Below are positions 12,010 to 22,564 of a stretch of DNA of 64,000 nt, in pieces. The notes below the pieces were generated by a model that saw nothing but the letters and a program-made list of their open reading frames with translations, searched no databases and was not told the DNA's origin. The position numbers were made by a program, and so were the translations under genes. The stretch is from Channallabes apus. Taxonomy: Eukaryota > Chordata > Actinopteri > Siluriformes > Clariidae. Where the stretch lies: assembly GCA_030522415.1 (NCBI GenBank), contig CM060104.1:26137325-26201324 (forward strand). The letters are read 5' to 3'. The stretch's first letter is position 1. Every line of letters starts with the position of its first letter.

Positions 12010-12183
12010 CTCAGTGTCTCCAGTGTACAGTGTGAATTCTCAAGTCCAGCAGAGAGCAGCTTCACTCCTGAATCCTGCAGCTTATTGTAACTCAGGTCCA
12101 GTTCTCTCAGACTGGAGGAGTTTGAGCTGAGAACTGAGGACAGAAATCTACAGCTTTCACCTGTGAGATTACAGTCACACAGC
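12010..12183 (-). CDS. nlrc3-like: NLRC3-like gene, LRR exon (174 bp)
   Basis: This is the first LRR exon after the NACHT exon in transcript order. Acceptor CCCAG precedes 12183 and the donor GTCAG follows 12010. Translation starts [18 protein letters not shown] and holds the LRR core [17 protein letters not shown]. It is nearly identical to exon 2381-2554, and the similarity runs on for more than 100 bases into the downstream intron (11899-12009 against 2270-2380), pointing to duplication of exon plus flanks. Confidence 0.87.
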
Positions 12184-12514
12184 CTGGGAGAGAAATGATG
12201 ATACATCAGAAGACTGACATCTCACACACAGTCCGAATCTGCAATTAAACATCTGAATATTTGTGTTTGTATTAATTAAATCAACTGTAAATATTGACCA
12301 ATAATATATTAACATGTTTAATGGATGGAAAACAACTTGTGTGTGTGTGTGTCTTAAAATTAATTTCAATGAGTGTGGAATAATTTGCAAGTTACAGAAA
12401 CTTAATTTTTCCACTAAATCTCAAATTTAAATGTGAAAACGCAGAAAAAAAATACTAAAACAGAAAAAAAGAGAGTTATTTAATAAATAATGCTCTCTAT
12501 TTAGTAAACACTGT
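12184..12514. other. NLR intron, no feature
   Basis: This is AT-rich intronic sequence with a short GT run near 12340. No coding or repeat signature was recognised. Confidence 0.5.
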
Positions 12515-13440
12515 CACGTGCTGTTAGATGTCGGGCTGTGGGCATGCAGGTGAGGCATAGACGCAGAGGGGATATCGGCGGCAATCAAAGTATTTTAATA
12601 ATAAACAAAACCAAACAAACATGAACAAGGGAAGTTGGCTTTGCCTTTGCTATGGGATACAAACCAGATGAGACAAGACACACTAAACAGACTAGATGAC
12701 TAAACACAGGGGAGTATACATGCAAGGGGCTAAACACACACAAGACAGGCTTGGCTAGGCCTACTAGCTGTTATGCACATTAGCTGGTAAGCTAGCTAGT
12801 AGCTAAACAGAGTAATTGCTAAACAGGCTAGTAGCCAGAGACCCAAGGGGCGAACAGACTAGGTACACAGCAGACTATGTATAGAACAGACTATGAACTC
12901 TAAAGGTTAGTGGCTAAACAGGTTAGTAGCTAAACAGACTAAGATCTAAACAGACTCGGAGACTAGACAGACTCGGAGACTAGACAGACTAAGATCTAAG
13001 CAGGTTAGTAGTGCACTGATTAGTATTTATACAGACTAAGAACTACACATGCAACGGAGGTTACTCACACATGAGGGTAAACACAAAAGGCTAATTCTCC
13101 TAGAGACTAATCCCGCTAGGAGACACAGAGACAAAGAGACATACCAAATTAAGACCAATATAAACTCTTAACTTAAAGCTCCAGAAACCAAAAGGCCAAC
13201 TATAATTAAACAAACTAAAACATAACATAACTAGACAAAACAAATACCCACTTAACAGAACTGAAATTAATGCTCGACCCAGTTTTCCAGAACAACCAGC
13301 TATTTATAACATGACTAATGAGCTACCTCGTTCGGGTGGGCACCTGCATCACCTGACCGAGGTGCCTTCTGGAAAACTGAGTCTACCAACAAAAACTACA
13401 ACACAAATACAGTGCCCTCTAGTGGGCAACCCTCACAAAC
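12515..13440. repeat. unclassified interspersed repeat with tandem core
   Basis: The block differs in composition from the surrounding intron. It starts near a CACGTG-containing sequence, has a purine-rich body, and between about 12760 and 13020 holds degenerate tandem units built on CTAAACAGACTA and GGAGACTAGACAGACTC. It ends with ACAGTGCCCTCTAGTGGGCA, a type of end often seen in fish interspersed repeats. No terminal inverted repeats, LTRs or coding frame were found. The class is unknown. Confidence 0.45.
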
Positions 13441-13563
13441 ACTCATTACTCCGTGTTAGAGAAATACATGAATAAATAAATGAATAAAGTTTATGTAGTT
13501 AGTAATACAGTTATTAAATCATTTTAAAATGTGATATTTATAAATGATTATAAAATGACTCAC

Positions 13564-15334
13564 TCAGCTTTTCTGGATGCTTTGGCAACTGGCAGCAGCC
13601 TCAGAAGACATTCATCTGATCTGTCATATTTACTCAAATCGAACACATCCAGATTCTCTTCTGAGTTCAGTAACACAAACACCAGAGCCGACCATTGAGC
13701 AGGAGAGAGTCTGACTCCACTGAGACGATTGTATTCTCCTCTGTTCAGGTAATGTTGTACTTCCTGCACTAGAGAATGATCATTCAGTTCATTCAGACAG
13801 TGGAACAGATTGATGGATTTCTCTGGAGATGGATTCTCCCTGATCTTCTTCTTGATGTAATCGACTGTTTCCTGTTTGCTGTGAGAGCTGCTTCCTGTCT
13901 GGGGCAGTAGGTCTCGTAGGAGAGTCTGATTGGACTCCAGTGAGAGACCCAGAAGGAAGCGGAGAAAAAGGTCCAGGTGTCCATTTTCACTCTGTAAGGC
14001 CTTGTCCACTTCACCCTTCAGGAAATCAGACATGTTTGATTTGGAGAAAAGATCAGACAGATCAGTGGTTTGTTGTTTTGTAGTCTTTTTGTTGATGAAG
14101 GAGAGAAATGTGTATAAAGCGGCAAGAAACTCCTGAACACTCAGATGTACAAAGCTGAACACCTTCCCCAGGTGAAGCCCAAACTCCTCTCTGAAGATCT
14201 GAGTACACACTCCAGAGTACACTGACACTTCTTTGACATCAATCCTACACTCTCTCAGGTCTTCCTCATAGAAGATCAGGTTTCCTTTCTCCAGCAGCTG
14301 GAAAGCCAGTTTTCCCAGTGCCAGGATACTCTCTCTGATCTGCTGAGGATCAGGGTCACATTTCTGATGGTACTTTTGGTCCTTGTGTTTGATCTGAAAG
14401 ATCAGGAAGAGTGTGAACATTTGAGTCAGAGTCTTGGGGATCTCTCCACACTCTGCTTCACCCAACATTCTCTCTAGAACAGTGGCTGAGATCCAGCAGA
14501 AGACTGGGATGTGGCACATGATGTAGAGGCTTCTTGAAGACTTCATGTGTGAGATGATTTTATTGACCAGGCTCTGATCACTGATCCTCTTCCTGAAGTA
14601 CTCGTCTTTCTGATGATCACTGAACCCTCGTATCTCTGTTACCTGGTCTACACACTCAGGAGGGATCTGATTGGCTGCTCCTGGTCGAGAGGTGATCCAG
14701 AGGAGAGCAGAGGGAAGCAGGTTCCCCTTGATGAGGTTCGTCAGCAGCACATCCACTGAGGATGACTCTGTCACATCACACAATCTCTCATTCTTCTGAA
14801 AATTTAGAGGAAGTCGACTCTCATCCAGACCATCAAAGATGAACAGAATTTTGTTGATCTCACAGTCTATTAATTTTAATCCTTTGATTTCTGGGGAAAA
14901 GTGATGAAGAAGCTCAATCAGACTGAGATGTTTCTGCTTCATCAGATTCAGCTCTCTAAAGGGAAGTGGAAACATGAAGGTGACGTCCTGATTTGCTTTT
15001 CCTTCAGCCCAGTCCAGAATGAACTTCTGGACAGAGACTGTTTTTCCAATTCCAGCAACTCCTTTAGTCAGCACACTTCTGATGGACTCGTCTTTAAAGA
15101 GATCATTACATTTGATGGACGTCTCCTGTGTTGCTGGTCTCCTGGACGCTTCCTCAATCTGTCTCACCTCATGTTCATTATTGACGTCTCCACTCCAACC
15201 CTCTGTGATGTAGAGCTCTGTGTAGATCTCATTCAGCAGTGCTGAACTTCCATGCTGCGAGATTCCTTCGTTAATTCTTTTACATTTCTCACTCAGGTTG
15301 GATTTGAGGTGTCGCCGGTACACAGAGACGAGTT
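13564..15334 (-). CDS. nlrc3-like: NLRC3-like gene, FISNA-NACHT exon (1771 bp)
   Basis: A single large minus-strand exon encodes the nucleotide-binding core of a fish NLR, a cytosolic pattern-recognition receptor. It opens with the FISNA region ([23 protein letters not shown]). The NACHT domain follows with Walker A GVAGIGKT, Walker [13 protein letters not shown], sensor motif [11 protein letters not shown] and the helical part with [16 protein letters not shown]. No stop or frameshift is seen over about 590 codons. Acceptor TATCAG precedes 15334 and donor GTGAGT follows 13564. The upstream exon ends in phase 1 and joins in frame. Family members sense ligands through LRRs and often damp NF-kB or interferon signalling; this role is inferred from family membership. 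Confidence 0.95.
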
Positions 15335-15544
15335 CTGATAAAAAAGAATAAAATGTAAACTCTATGATCATCTCTGTTGACTATTGATATTTTCATATCT
15401 GTATATCAGATGTAATGTCAGTACTGATCTGTTATTATATTCTGTTGATAAAAGCACATCATTATGATGAGGTGTGTTTAATACATATACAGCAGTTTTC
15501 TTCCTCTAAAGTTAAAGTGATGTTATAAGGCCATGAGCTCTTAC

Positions 15545-15749
15545 TGTTCTGCAGTGTGTTAGCGAGATCTGTGTGGTTCATGTTCTTCAGGACGTGCAGT
15601 GTGATCTTCAGTGCTGACACTCTGACACTGCTCTGATCCTCCTCATCCTCCACCTCCCTCTCAGAGCATGCTGGGTAATCTGGACTCAGGAGCTGCTTAA
15701 ATCTCTTCAGCTCATTCTTTAACAGAGTGATGACTTTGTGCTCCAGCTC
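15545..15749 (-). CDS. nlrc3-like: NLRC3-like gene, exon 4 (helical N-terminal effector-like region)
   Basis: This exon of 205 bp (68 codons plus one base) is flanked by an AATCAG acceptor and GTAAGAG donor. It encodes a charged helical segment: ELEHKVITLLKNELKRFKQLL, an acidic EREVEDEEDQSSVR, then ALKITLHVLKNMNHTDLANTL. This pattern is typical of the conserved helical exon in front of FISNA in NLRC3-like proteins. It enters in phase 0 after exon 3 and leaves in phase 1, matching the NACHT exon. Confidence 0.9.
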
Positions 15750-16074
15750 CTGATTAGGAACAGAAAGAAAAAAATACAAAAAAACAAAAAACAATCTGAT
15801 GTCATAAGAGTGTGTGTTTATTACTGAATGTAAAACTTCTTTGTTGTCTGATTAAGCGCTGGAATTTTAAAATGCTGTATTTTATTCTAATCCTGTACAG
15901 TAGGTGTCCAGCTCCAGATTAGTGCGTAAATAAACAAACAAAAACATGCAGGTGAGTCACTGAACATTTCTGTGTGTTTGAACTCAATGAATCCACTCGT
16001 GATCTCTCTTAGTGTTCTGTCACATTACAGTGAAAGTGGAATAGATGTAATGATTACTCACATCACAGGCAGCA

Positions 16075-16080
<6 letters not shown>

Positions 16081-16148
<68 letters not shown>
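16081..16148 (+). repeat. (CA)n microsatellite
   Basis: This is an uninterrupted run of about 34 CA units, placed almost directly after the donor of exon 3 of the NLR gene (as GT repeats on its coding strand). Confidence 0.97.
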
Positions 16149-16151
<3 letters not shown>

Positions 16152-16209
16152 CTTAAATATCTTCTCTAACTTTCTCTTCTCAGTGATTTTTGGTTTATTC
16201 TTCTGTGGT
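16152..16209 (-). CDS. nlrc3-like: NLRC3-like gene, exon 3
   Basis: This small exon of 58 bp is bounded by TTCATAG and a GTCTGTG donor. One base completes an arginine codon from exon 2, then 19 codons give a very basic stretch, PQKNKPKITEKRKLEKIFK. Its exit phase 0 fits exon 4. The donor abuts the (CA)n tract, so microsatellite length could affect splicing. Confidence 0.8.
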
Positions 16210-16370
16210 CTATGAAGAAACAAAACACTAGTTAAAAGTTTAACAAGGACTATAAATCATATTCATAACTACAAACACACACCCGTTAATACACAGATAT
16301 CTGAGAGATGTTTGATTATGTGAGAGTGTGAGTGATAAAACACTGAACTCATACATTAAACTGTTCTCAC

Positions 16371-16469
16371 CTCAGATCAGTAACACAGTCTGTGTCTCTA
16401 AACTTTATTATCTGATCCATTGACAAGTCACTCTTCATGGACACACAGCTGGGTTCAGGTGAGTCTGAT
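16371..16469 (-). CDS. nlrc3-like: NLRC3-like gene, exon 2
   Basis: A 99-bp exon encodes SDSPEPSCVSMKSDLSM followed by DQIIKFRD, the serine/methionine-rich motif seen repeatedly in N-termini of fish NLRC3-like proteins (EPSCVSMKSD). The start was chosen because only the AG at 16470-16471 keeps frame with exon 1 (phase 2 plus one base); another AG six bases upstream in the transcript would break it. The exon leaves in phase 2, matching exon 3. Confidence 0.82.
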
Positions 16470-16778
16470 CTCTTACCCTGAATCAGACTAAACACACACA
16501 ACCACTGCATCATTACTACTGTTCTGTAGCAACACTGAATAATTAAACTAAGAGGAATATTTTGTACTGATTTTTTTAAAACTCTTCACACAGCGAGCAA
16601 ACAGAATTCTGTGGACTAAACTGTCAACACTTTTCCTTTCTATTGTCACAAATTATGATCATAATGTACAAACAAACACAAACATGATTCACACACACAT
16701 GAAAAACTGTTCACAAGTGACTTTACACAGATACACACCAGAGTCTGATCTGTTTAGTTTTTCACACCCTTCACTCAC

Positions 16779-16819
16779 CTCTCATCTTTCTTTGTGTCCT
16801 GTTCTCCAAACACACTCAT
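16779..16819 (-). CDS. nlrc3-like: NLRC3-like gene, first coding exon
   Basis: The ATG at 16819 opens a short coding exon (MSVFGEQDTKKDE plus two bases) ending at a perfect GTGAGT donor. The start resembles usual NLRC3-like starts, which have a short acidic/basic leader exon before the EPSCVSMKSD exon. Upstream of the ATG is a (CA)n run, so a 5' untranslated exon further upstream is likely; a candidate lies at 39521. Confidence 0.8.
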
Positions 16820-16838
16820 TTTAGGATTACACTGTAAG

Positions 16839-16841
<3 letters not shown>

Positions 16842-16880
<39 letters not shown>
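16842..16880 (+). repeat. (CA)n microsatellite
   Basis: A run of about 19 CA units lies immediately upstream of the NLR start codon (gene on the minus strand). Confidence 0.95.
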
Positions 16881-16885
<5 letters not shown>

Positions 16886-17274
16886 GAAAGTGAGACCAAG
16901 AGAGGGAACAACAAATGGGTTAATAAGATATCATTTAGAAAGTTTTATATGATTTTATTTATTTATAAATAAATAAAGATTTTTATCCGAGATAATTTGT
17001 ATTTAATGTGTGTGATATCAAATCACAGGGTTATAAAATCACATCTATCTGAATAAACCCAAACTGAGTATAAAAGGAATCAGCACTGGTACTGGACCAT
17101 TTTATAAATAACATATGAAATTAAAATATTCTATCAAAATGTACCAAAGAAAATTATTCAGTTTATAAAATATAATAAATAAATCATGGGTTGTGTCTAA
17201 AGTGATTAAAATAAAACAACACAAGGCATGTTATGAGTTTCATTTTCCAGGCACCTGAAAATCTCTGTCTCTTC
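16886..17274. other. NLR 5' intron, no feature
   Basis: This AT-rich stretch lies between the (CA)n tract and the LINE start near 17275. No gene or repeat was recognised. Confidence 0.5.
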
Positions 17275-17480
17275 CATTCCAGAGATTAGAAACCAAGATG
17301 GCCACCACTGCCTGAGTGCTTGTGAGGTTAGGGTTAGTTTTCGTCTTCATTGTGCTTTAAATGGGCCTCTAATTTAATACTTGGAATATATTAATCAGAG
17401 TTTATAGTTTGGACTTTTCATCGTCGCTGTTTTGTGTTTGTTTGGGGCTCATTTTGTCAACGTGCCGTTTATATCTCATA

Positions 17481-18251
17481 ATGGACAACACCAAAGTCTC
17501 TGAAGTTTCTCTACAATCAATCTGGGACGCTATACAACAGATAAAATCCGTTATGATTGTTCACTTCGATACAAAAATTGATAAGCTACAAACTGGCCTG
17601 TGTACGATTCAATGCTCCCTTACTTCACTTTCTGAGCATGTTTCAGAATTGGAACAAAGGGTGAGCTCAAACGAAGATAATGTGTATAATTTGTCCAAGC
17701 GTGTTCAAGACCTTGAAAAAGAAAATGCTTACCTCAATAAGCACGTGGAACAGGCTGAAAACAGAAGCCGTTTATCTAATCTTCGCTTTGTTAATATCCC
17801 GGAGAAGAGTGAAGGTAGAGACATGCTATCTTTTTTTAATCAACTGATTGCACAATTGCTCGATAATAAACACTTTCCCACGGCTCCTTTTATCGAAAGA
17901 GCGCACCGTTCGCCGGCCTTTTTGTCTGCATCACAGTTTAAACCGAGACCGATTGCGGCTAAGTTTCTGATTTTTCAGGATAAAGTCAGGATTCTCCGTC
18001 TGGCTCGAGAGAAAGACGAGCTTGTCTACAAGGGCACACGAGTCTACATCTTCCCGGACTACAGTGCAACTGTTACAAAGAAATGGCGACAGTTTAATAT
18101 TATTTTTAAAAAACTTTGTGCGGCTGATTTTAAATATTCTCTACTTTTTCCTGCAACTCTAAGAGTTATGGTGGATGGAAAGCCCAAACTGTTTCGTTGC
18201 CCCGAGGATGCCGATCTATTCTTCCGTGACTACTTACCCTTTACTCCATAA
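17481..18251 (+). CDS. LINE ORF1p-like protein (coiled coil plus RRM, L1 type)
   Basis: Open frame of about 256 codons from the ATG at 17481 (MDNTKVSEVS); the frame is open to 17409, but the upstream ATG gives an atypical hydrophobic leader. A coiled coil spans about residues 50-95 (LSEHVSELEQRV, LSKRVQDLEKEN). The NRSRLSNLRFVNIPE motif opens the RRM-like domain of L1 ORF1 proteins, and a C-terminal domain follows (RAHRSP, RVYIFPDYSATVTKKW). Known ORF1p is an RNA-binding trimer that coats LINE RNA. It is uninterrupted, unlike the downstream ORF. Confidence 0.85.
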   Translation: MDNTKVSEVSLQSIWDAIQQIKSVMIVHFDTKIDKLQTGLCTIQCSLTSLSEHVSELEQRVSSNEDNVYNLSKRVQDLEKENAYLNKHVEQAENRSRLSNLRFVNIPEKSEGRDMLSFFNQLIAQLLDNKHFPTAPFIERAHRSPAFLSASQFKPRPIAAKFLIFQDKVRILRLAREKDELVYKGTRVYIFPDYSATVTKKWRQFNIIFKKLCAADFKYSLLFPATLRVMVDGKPKLFRCPEDADLFFRDYLPFTP

Positions 18252-18654
18252 TTGTGTGTTTTTTTTTTTATTATTATTTATTTTTTTTAATGATTATTTT
18301 CTTTGGACAATTTATTTTTCATTTCTTGAGTGGAGGATTGTGAGTAGGTCCATGAATTGAAGCTGTGATTCTGTGAATATTAATTTCATACTTCGTGACT
18401 TGATTGTGAGTAGGACTTTAAGTATATTTTATTGTGTAACGGTCCTTTTTATGTTTAATGTTATTATTATTGTATCAGACTGAATCTGTAGTAGCTTCCT
18501 TTTTGATAATTTTTCTTTGGTTAAACTCTTTTTTTTCCTGTTTTCTTTGTTTTTGCCTGTGTTTATGACTGTTTTTTTGCAGCTCTTACCCATATGGTAC
18601 CCTAACCAATTCTATGACTTTATTTCATTTATCAATTTATTTATTGTTTGAATT

Positions 18655-19800
18655 ATAGATTTACCTAAAGGCTTAGAAATTGTCCATCTGAATATCAGAA
18701 GTCTTCTCCCTAAAATTGATCTTTTAAGAGTCTGGGTTTCTCTTTATAAACCTCATATTATTACTATATCTGAAACTTGGTTACATGATCAAATTTGCGA
18801 TGAGGATATCAAGGTTGAAAATTTAGTTTTATTTAGAATTGATAGACCTTCTAGAGGAGGTGGTGTTGCTATATATGTTGCTGCTCAGATGAATTCAGTG
18901 TGTGTAACTCCGTTAATATTACCAGTTAATTTTGAATGTTTATTTGTTAATATTATTTTCATGACAATAAACAGTTAACTATAGGTTGCTTGTATAGACC
19001 ACCATCTGCTCCTGTTGATTTCACAAAATGTATTTTGTCAACTATTAATTCTTTAGGAAGGCATACTGAACTCATTATTTTGGGTGATTTTAATTGTAAC
19101 TGGTTGGATTGTGCTTCCTTTAATGATAAACATTTATTTAGTAGTATTAATCTCACTCAGCTAATCGGTGAGCCCACCAGAGTTAGTCAAAATTCATCAT
19201 CTCTGTTGGATTGGATACTGGTCACGAATCCAGAAAGATTTATTAAATCAGGTGTAATGTCAGATTGTTTAAGTGATCATTCTGTTATATTCTGTGTTTG
19301 GAAAATCAAAATGCCTTGCCTTCCTTCAAAATATATTACAATCAGACAATGAAATTCACTAATGATTTGTTTACTTCTTTTGATAAATTTCAAACTACTG
19401 GTGCTATATTTATCGATCTTTCTAAAGCATTTGATATGGTGGACCATTATCTTCTGCTTGATAATTTACATTCTATAGGTTTTGATCAAAAATAACTTCT
19501 TTGGTTTAATTCTTATCTTCATAATAGACAATATGTTTAATTTCAAGGTTCAAATTCGGATTACTTGGTTGTTGATAAAGGTGTTCCACAAGGATCAACA
19601 CTAGGTCCTTTGCTTTTCTGTTAATTTCTTAATGACCTTCCTAAAATTTGCTTAAATTCATCTTTATGCAGATGACGATGTTATTTATTTTTCTCATTCT
19701 GATACTTCATATATTCAGTTCCTCTGCAGTTAGACTTTAACTCCTTACAGGATTGGTTTTATAAAAATAAACTCATTCTTAATAGAAAAAAAGAAGTCCT
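18655..19800 (+). pseudogene. LINE endonuclease and N-terminal RT, broken
   Basis: Shifted frames give apurinic endonuclease motifs: VHLNIRSLLPKID, ITISETWLHD, RPSRGGGVAIYV, then LGDFNCNWLD and CLSDHSVIFCVW (18990-19352). Next come RT motifs: AIFIDLSKAFDMVDHYLLLD (19415-19480) and KGVPQGSTLGPLLF (19580-19620). Stops and frame changes are frequent (near 18960, 19340, 19490, 19620). The YADD region is badly decayed at about 19670 before the DIRS junction. EN and RT are of L2/CR1 (Jockey superfamily) character rather than L1. Confidence 0.8.
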
Positions 19801-19810
19801 GTAGTATGGT

Positions 19811-19861
19811 GTTCCCTTTTCGAGGCTTCACTCAATGCTGCGTTAGAACGCTTATGGGAAC
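19811..19861 (+). repeat. DIRS left inverted terminal repeat
   Basis: It begins GTTCCCTTTTCGAGGC and ends GCTTATGGGAAC. The reverse complement recurs at 24672-24721 with one clear mismatch. Confidence 0.92.
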
Positions 19862-19966
19862 TATCTTGTCGCATTGCCGGCCGTGAAGCATGTGTGGAAA
19901 AACGCCATTATCTGGGTATATATAACCTCGGTCAGGTGACGTCATCTGATTAGATCAGGTGGAGGT

Positions 19967-19974
19967 TATAAATA
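19967..19974 (+). promoter_or_regulatory. TATA box of the DIRS leader
   Basis: TATAAATA lies about 140 bp before the ORF1 start and downstream of the left ITR; an earlier TATATATAA is at about 19917. The position suits a promoter for the genomic RNA, which is inferred. Confidence 0.45.
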
Positions 19975-20113
19975 CCGGAAAGCCGGCAACAAAACCTCAG
20001 ATCATTTGTCTTCATGCCGACTTGTGATCGCGTGTGTGCAGCAAGCATTTAAAAAAAAAAAAAAAGCCATTCTTAACAGAGAGAGAAAAAAGCAATAAAA
20101 CTCACCAGATATA

Positions 20114-21487
20114 ATGGCCGAGTTTAGTGTTTCATGCCCGTGCGGTAACCGTCTTTCTCAAGACGATACTCATAGCCTCTGTTTTGAATGTTTAGGTGAA
20201 AGCCACGCTCTCCTTGGACTTGAAGGAGAGTGTGAGCACTGTGATAATCTCCAGATGAAGGTGCTACGAGCGCGTCTCGCGTTCTTTAGGGAGCCACGAG
20301 CCGCTCTGCACTCCTGGGGCTCACAGGTTGATTTGGCCGAGGCACGAGAGACGGAGCCCCTCCTTTCTCTTGCTTCCTCCCCGGATCACGCTCTCTCTCC
20401 CTCCACTTCGCGAGCGCACTTCGGTGCTTCTCGGGAGTGTTTGGGAGAGACTCACTCTCTTGCTTCTTTTGAAATGGATGAAGCTACCTCAGAACGATCC
20501 TCTAGGGATGATAAAGAGTATGAGGAATTAATTGAGGTTATAACACGCGCAGTCGAACGTTTACATATTGACTGGCCACAGGAGCAAGCTCATACAAAAC
20601 GTTCCAAACTGGATGACAGATTTCTGTCGGGTGGCCAGGAGATGGCGCCACAACACCGCTCTCTCCCCTTTTTTGATGATCTCCACAACGAGTTATCTCG
20701 TTCATGGAGACGTCATTTTTCTTCCCGTATTTTTGTACTTTCAACTTCGTTTTATTCGAACATTGTTGATGCAAAGGCACAGGGTTATGTGATGATGCCC
20801 CAGATTGAGGAGACGCTCGCGTGCTCTCGCGCTCCTGGAACATCATCCTCATTAAAAAAGCCAACCCTTCCCTCCAAGGCATGTAGAACTTCTTCTACCC
20901 TGTTAGGGAAGGCGTTCCAAGCAGCTGGTCAGGCCGGCGCTTCCTTGCACACCATGGCGGTTTTGCAGGTGTATCAGGCTGACCTGCTGAATGATCTGAG
21001 CACGAGCGGCAATTTGAATCAGGAAGCGTTCATAGAATTACGCCGGGCTACTGATCTGTCCCTGCGTGTGACGAAACAGACAGCCCGTGCTATTGGCCGT
21101 TCTATGGCCTCCCTGGTGTCTGCAGAGAGGCACCTCTGGCTAAATCTAACTGGCATTAAGGACAAAGATCGGGCATTCCTTCTCGATGCTCCCATCTCAC
21201 CCTCAGGCCTATTTGGCGAAGCAGTAAATACTGTCGCCACCAGATTTAGAGAGGCCAGTCTCTATGAAGAAGCTTTTGGGAAATTTATCCCACGCCGTGT
21301 CCAGGTGTCGAGGCCATCGGCCACCCAACCTCGACCCGATCTGAATCTCGCTAGACGAGAGGCACAGAAGGAAAGCGTCAGTAGCCGCGCACCCCCCTGT
21401 AAGGACTGGGGTACGGCTCGGCGCCCCCCTCAGGCCGCCCCCAAAAAAATAGACCGCTCTGTCTTCTTCACGAAGAAGCGTTCCTGA
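20114..21487 (+). CDS. DIRS ORF1 (Gag-like) protein
   Basis: Open frame of 457 codons beginning MAEFSVSCPCGNRL. The first 45 residues have clustered cysteines and histidines (C-P-C, CFECLGESH, CEHCDNLQ) that look like a zinc-binding module. The middle has serine-rich and acidic sections, then a helical region (ALHTMAVLQVYQADLLNDL, TDLSLRVTKQTARAIGR, RHLWLNL) typical of ORF1 in fish DIRS copies. The start is the first ATG after the leader, with an A-rich context. It ends 17 bases before the RT frame, so RT may be made by reinitiation or readthrough. Confidence 0.85.
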   Translation: MAEFSVSCPCGNRLSQDDTHSLCFECLGESHALLGLEGECEHCDNLQMKVLRARLAFFREPRAALHSWGSQVDLAEARETEPLLSLASSPDHALSPSTSRAHFGASRECLGETHSLASFEMDEATSERSSRDDKEYEELIEVITRAVERLHIDWPQEQAHTKRSKLDDRFLSGGQEMAPQHRSLPFFDDLHNELSRSWRRHFSSRIFVLSTSFYSNIVDAKAQGYVMMPQIEETLACSRAPGTSSSLKKPTLPSKACRTSSTLLGKAFQAAGQAGASLHTMAVLQVYQADLLNDLSTSGNLNQEAFIELRRATDLSLRVTKQTARAIGRSMASLVSAERHLWLNLTGIKDKDRAFLLDAPISPSGLFGEAVNTVATRFREASLYEEAFGKFIPRRVQVSRPSATQPRPDLNLARREAQKESVSSRAPPCKDWGTARRPPQAAPKKIDRSVFFTKKRS

Positions 21488-21504
21488 GAGCAGAGCTCAG
21501 GACC

Positions 21505-22563
21505 GTGGGGGTGACCCCCCCTGGGGACGGGCATATAGGAGCATGCCCCTCCGGGCACCCCCAGGAGATCGATGTTCAGTTTCCGCCGCCTTTGGTGTTT
21601 CGGACAACACCGTTCTCCGACATGTTAGTCCTTCGGTCGCATCCTGCTATATTCCAGGACACGGAACCACTAACACCCCCCAGCCCAGTAGAAGTACTTA
21701 CACCCCTTTCGGAGAAGCTGGCAGCGTGGAAGCTACTGCCAGGCATATCCCCCTGGGTTTTAAAGACTGTAGAGAAAGGATACAGGATCCAGTTTGCATA
21801 TCACCCTCCGCATTTCAACGGCGTGGTCTCCACTTCCGTGATACCGGAAAGGGCTCATTTTCTGAGTTCCGAACTCCAGAAATTACTGCAGAAGGGAGCC
21901 ATAGAACAGGTTCCTCCTCCAGATATGGAGTCAGGTTACTACAGTCAGTACTTCCTGGTCCCCAAAAAGGACGGGGGTCTGCGTCCAATTCTGGATCTTC
22001 GCAGTTTGAACCGCTATCTCAAAAAATGCAACTTCAAAATGTTGACCATAAAAACTATTGTTTCACAAATCCAACCACAGGATTGGTTTGTGACAGTAGA
22101 TTTAAAGGACTCATATTTCCACATAGAAATTTTGCCACAGCACAGGAAGTTCCTGAGGTTCGCTTTTGGGGGAAAAGCCTACCAATTTCGGGTTCTTCCA
22201 TTCGGTCTAGCCTTATCACCCCGCACATACACAAAATGCATGGATGCAGTTCTGGCTCCCTTGAGACTCCAGGGCATCTGCATTCTGAATTACATAGACG
22301 ACTGGCTAATCCTGGCCCAGTCTCAGCAGCTAGCACTTCGACACCGGGATGTCGTCCTAGCTCATCTTCACTCACTGGGATTGAGACTCAACGCCACGAA
22401 AAGCGTTCTCTTTCCAGCACAAGTGACAACCTACTTGGGCGTCAGGTGGAATTCGATCGCTATGCAGGCACATCTGTCTCCTGCTTGCGTCGAATCCATA
22501 AACAACGCTCTGAAGGAAATCAGACTGGACCAAGAAGTGACTGTACATCACAAAAATGTTTAG
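21505..22563 (+). CDS. DIRS reverse transcriptase
   Basis: The frame of 352 codons has RT motifs in order: LQKGAIEQVP, FLVPKKDGGLRPILDLRSLN, FVTVDLKDSYFHIEI (first catalytic Asp), QFRVLPFGLALSPRTYTK and the active box LNYIDDWLILA, then LGLRLNATKSVLFP. It ends early at 22563 (HHKNV stop); normally the frame runs on into RNase H, so a frameshift near 22550 separates them. The RT palm is complete but the polyprotein is not. Confidence 0.87.
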   Translation: MGVTPPGDGHIGACPSGHPQEIDVQFPPPLVFRTTPFSDMLVLRSHPAIFQDTEPLTPPSPVEVLTPLSEKLAAWKLLPGISPWVLKTVEKGYRIQFAYHPPHFNGVVSTSVIPERAHFLSSELQKLLQKGAIEQVPPPDMESGYYSQYFLVPKKDGGLRPILDLRSLNRYLKKCNFKMLTIKTIVSQIQPQDWFVTVDLKDSYFHIEILPQHRKFLRFAFGGKAYQFRVLPFGLALSPRTYTKCMDAVLAPLRLQGICILNYIDDWLILAQSQQLALRHRDVVLAHLHSLGLRLNATKSVLFPAQVTTYLGVRWNSIAMQAHLSPACVESINNALKEIRLDQEVTVHHKNV

Positions 22564-22564
22564 G

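Noticed and set aside
12760..13020. CRISPR-like or satellite array
   Set aside because: Units are degenerate and of variable spacing; there are no constant repeats with unique spacers, and the setting is a vertebrate intron.
16020..16223. Open frames with long Thr-His or Val-Cys runs across the CA tract
   Set aside because: They are translations of a microsatellite next to an NLR exon, without any start context or family resemblance.
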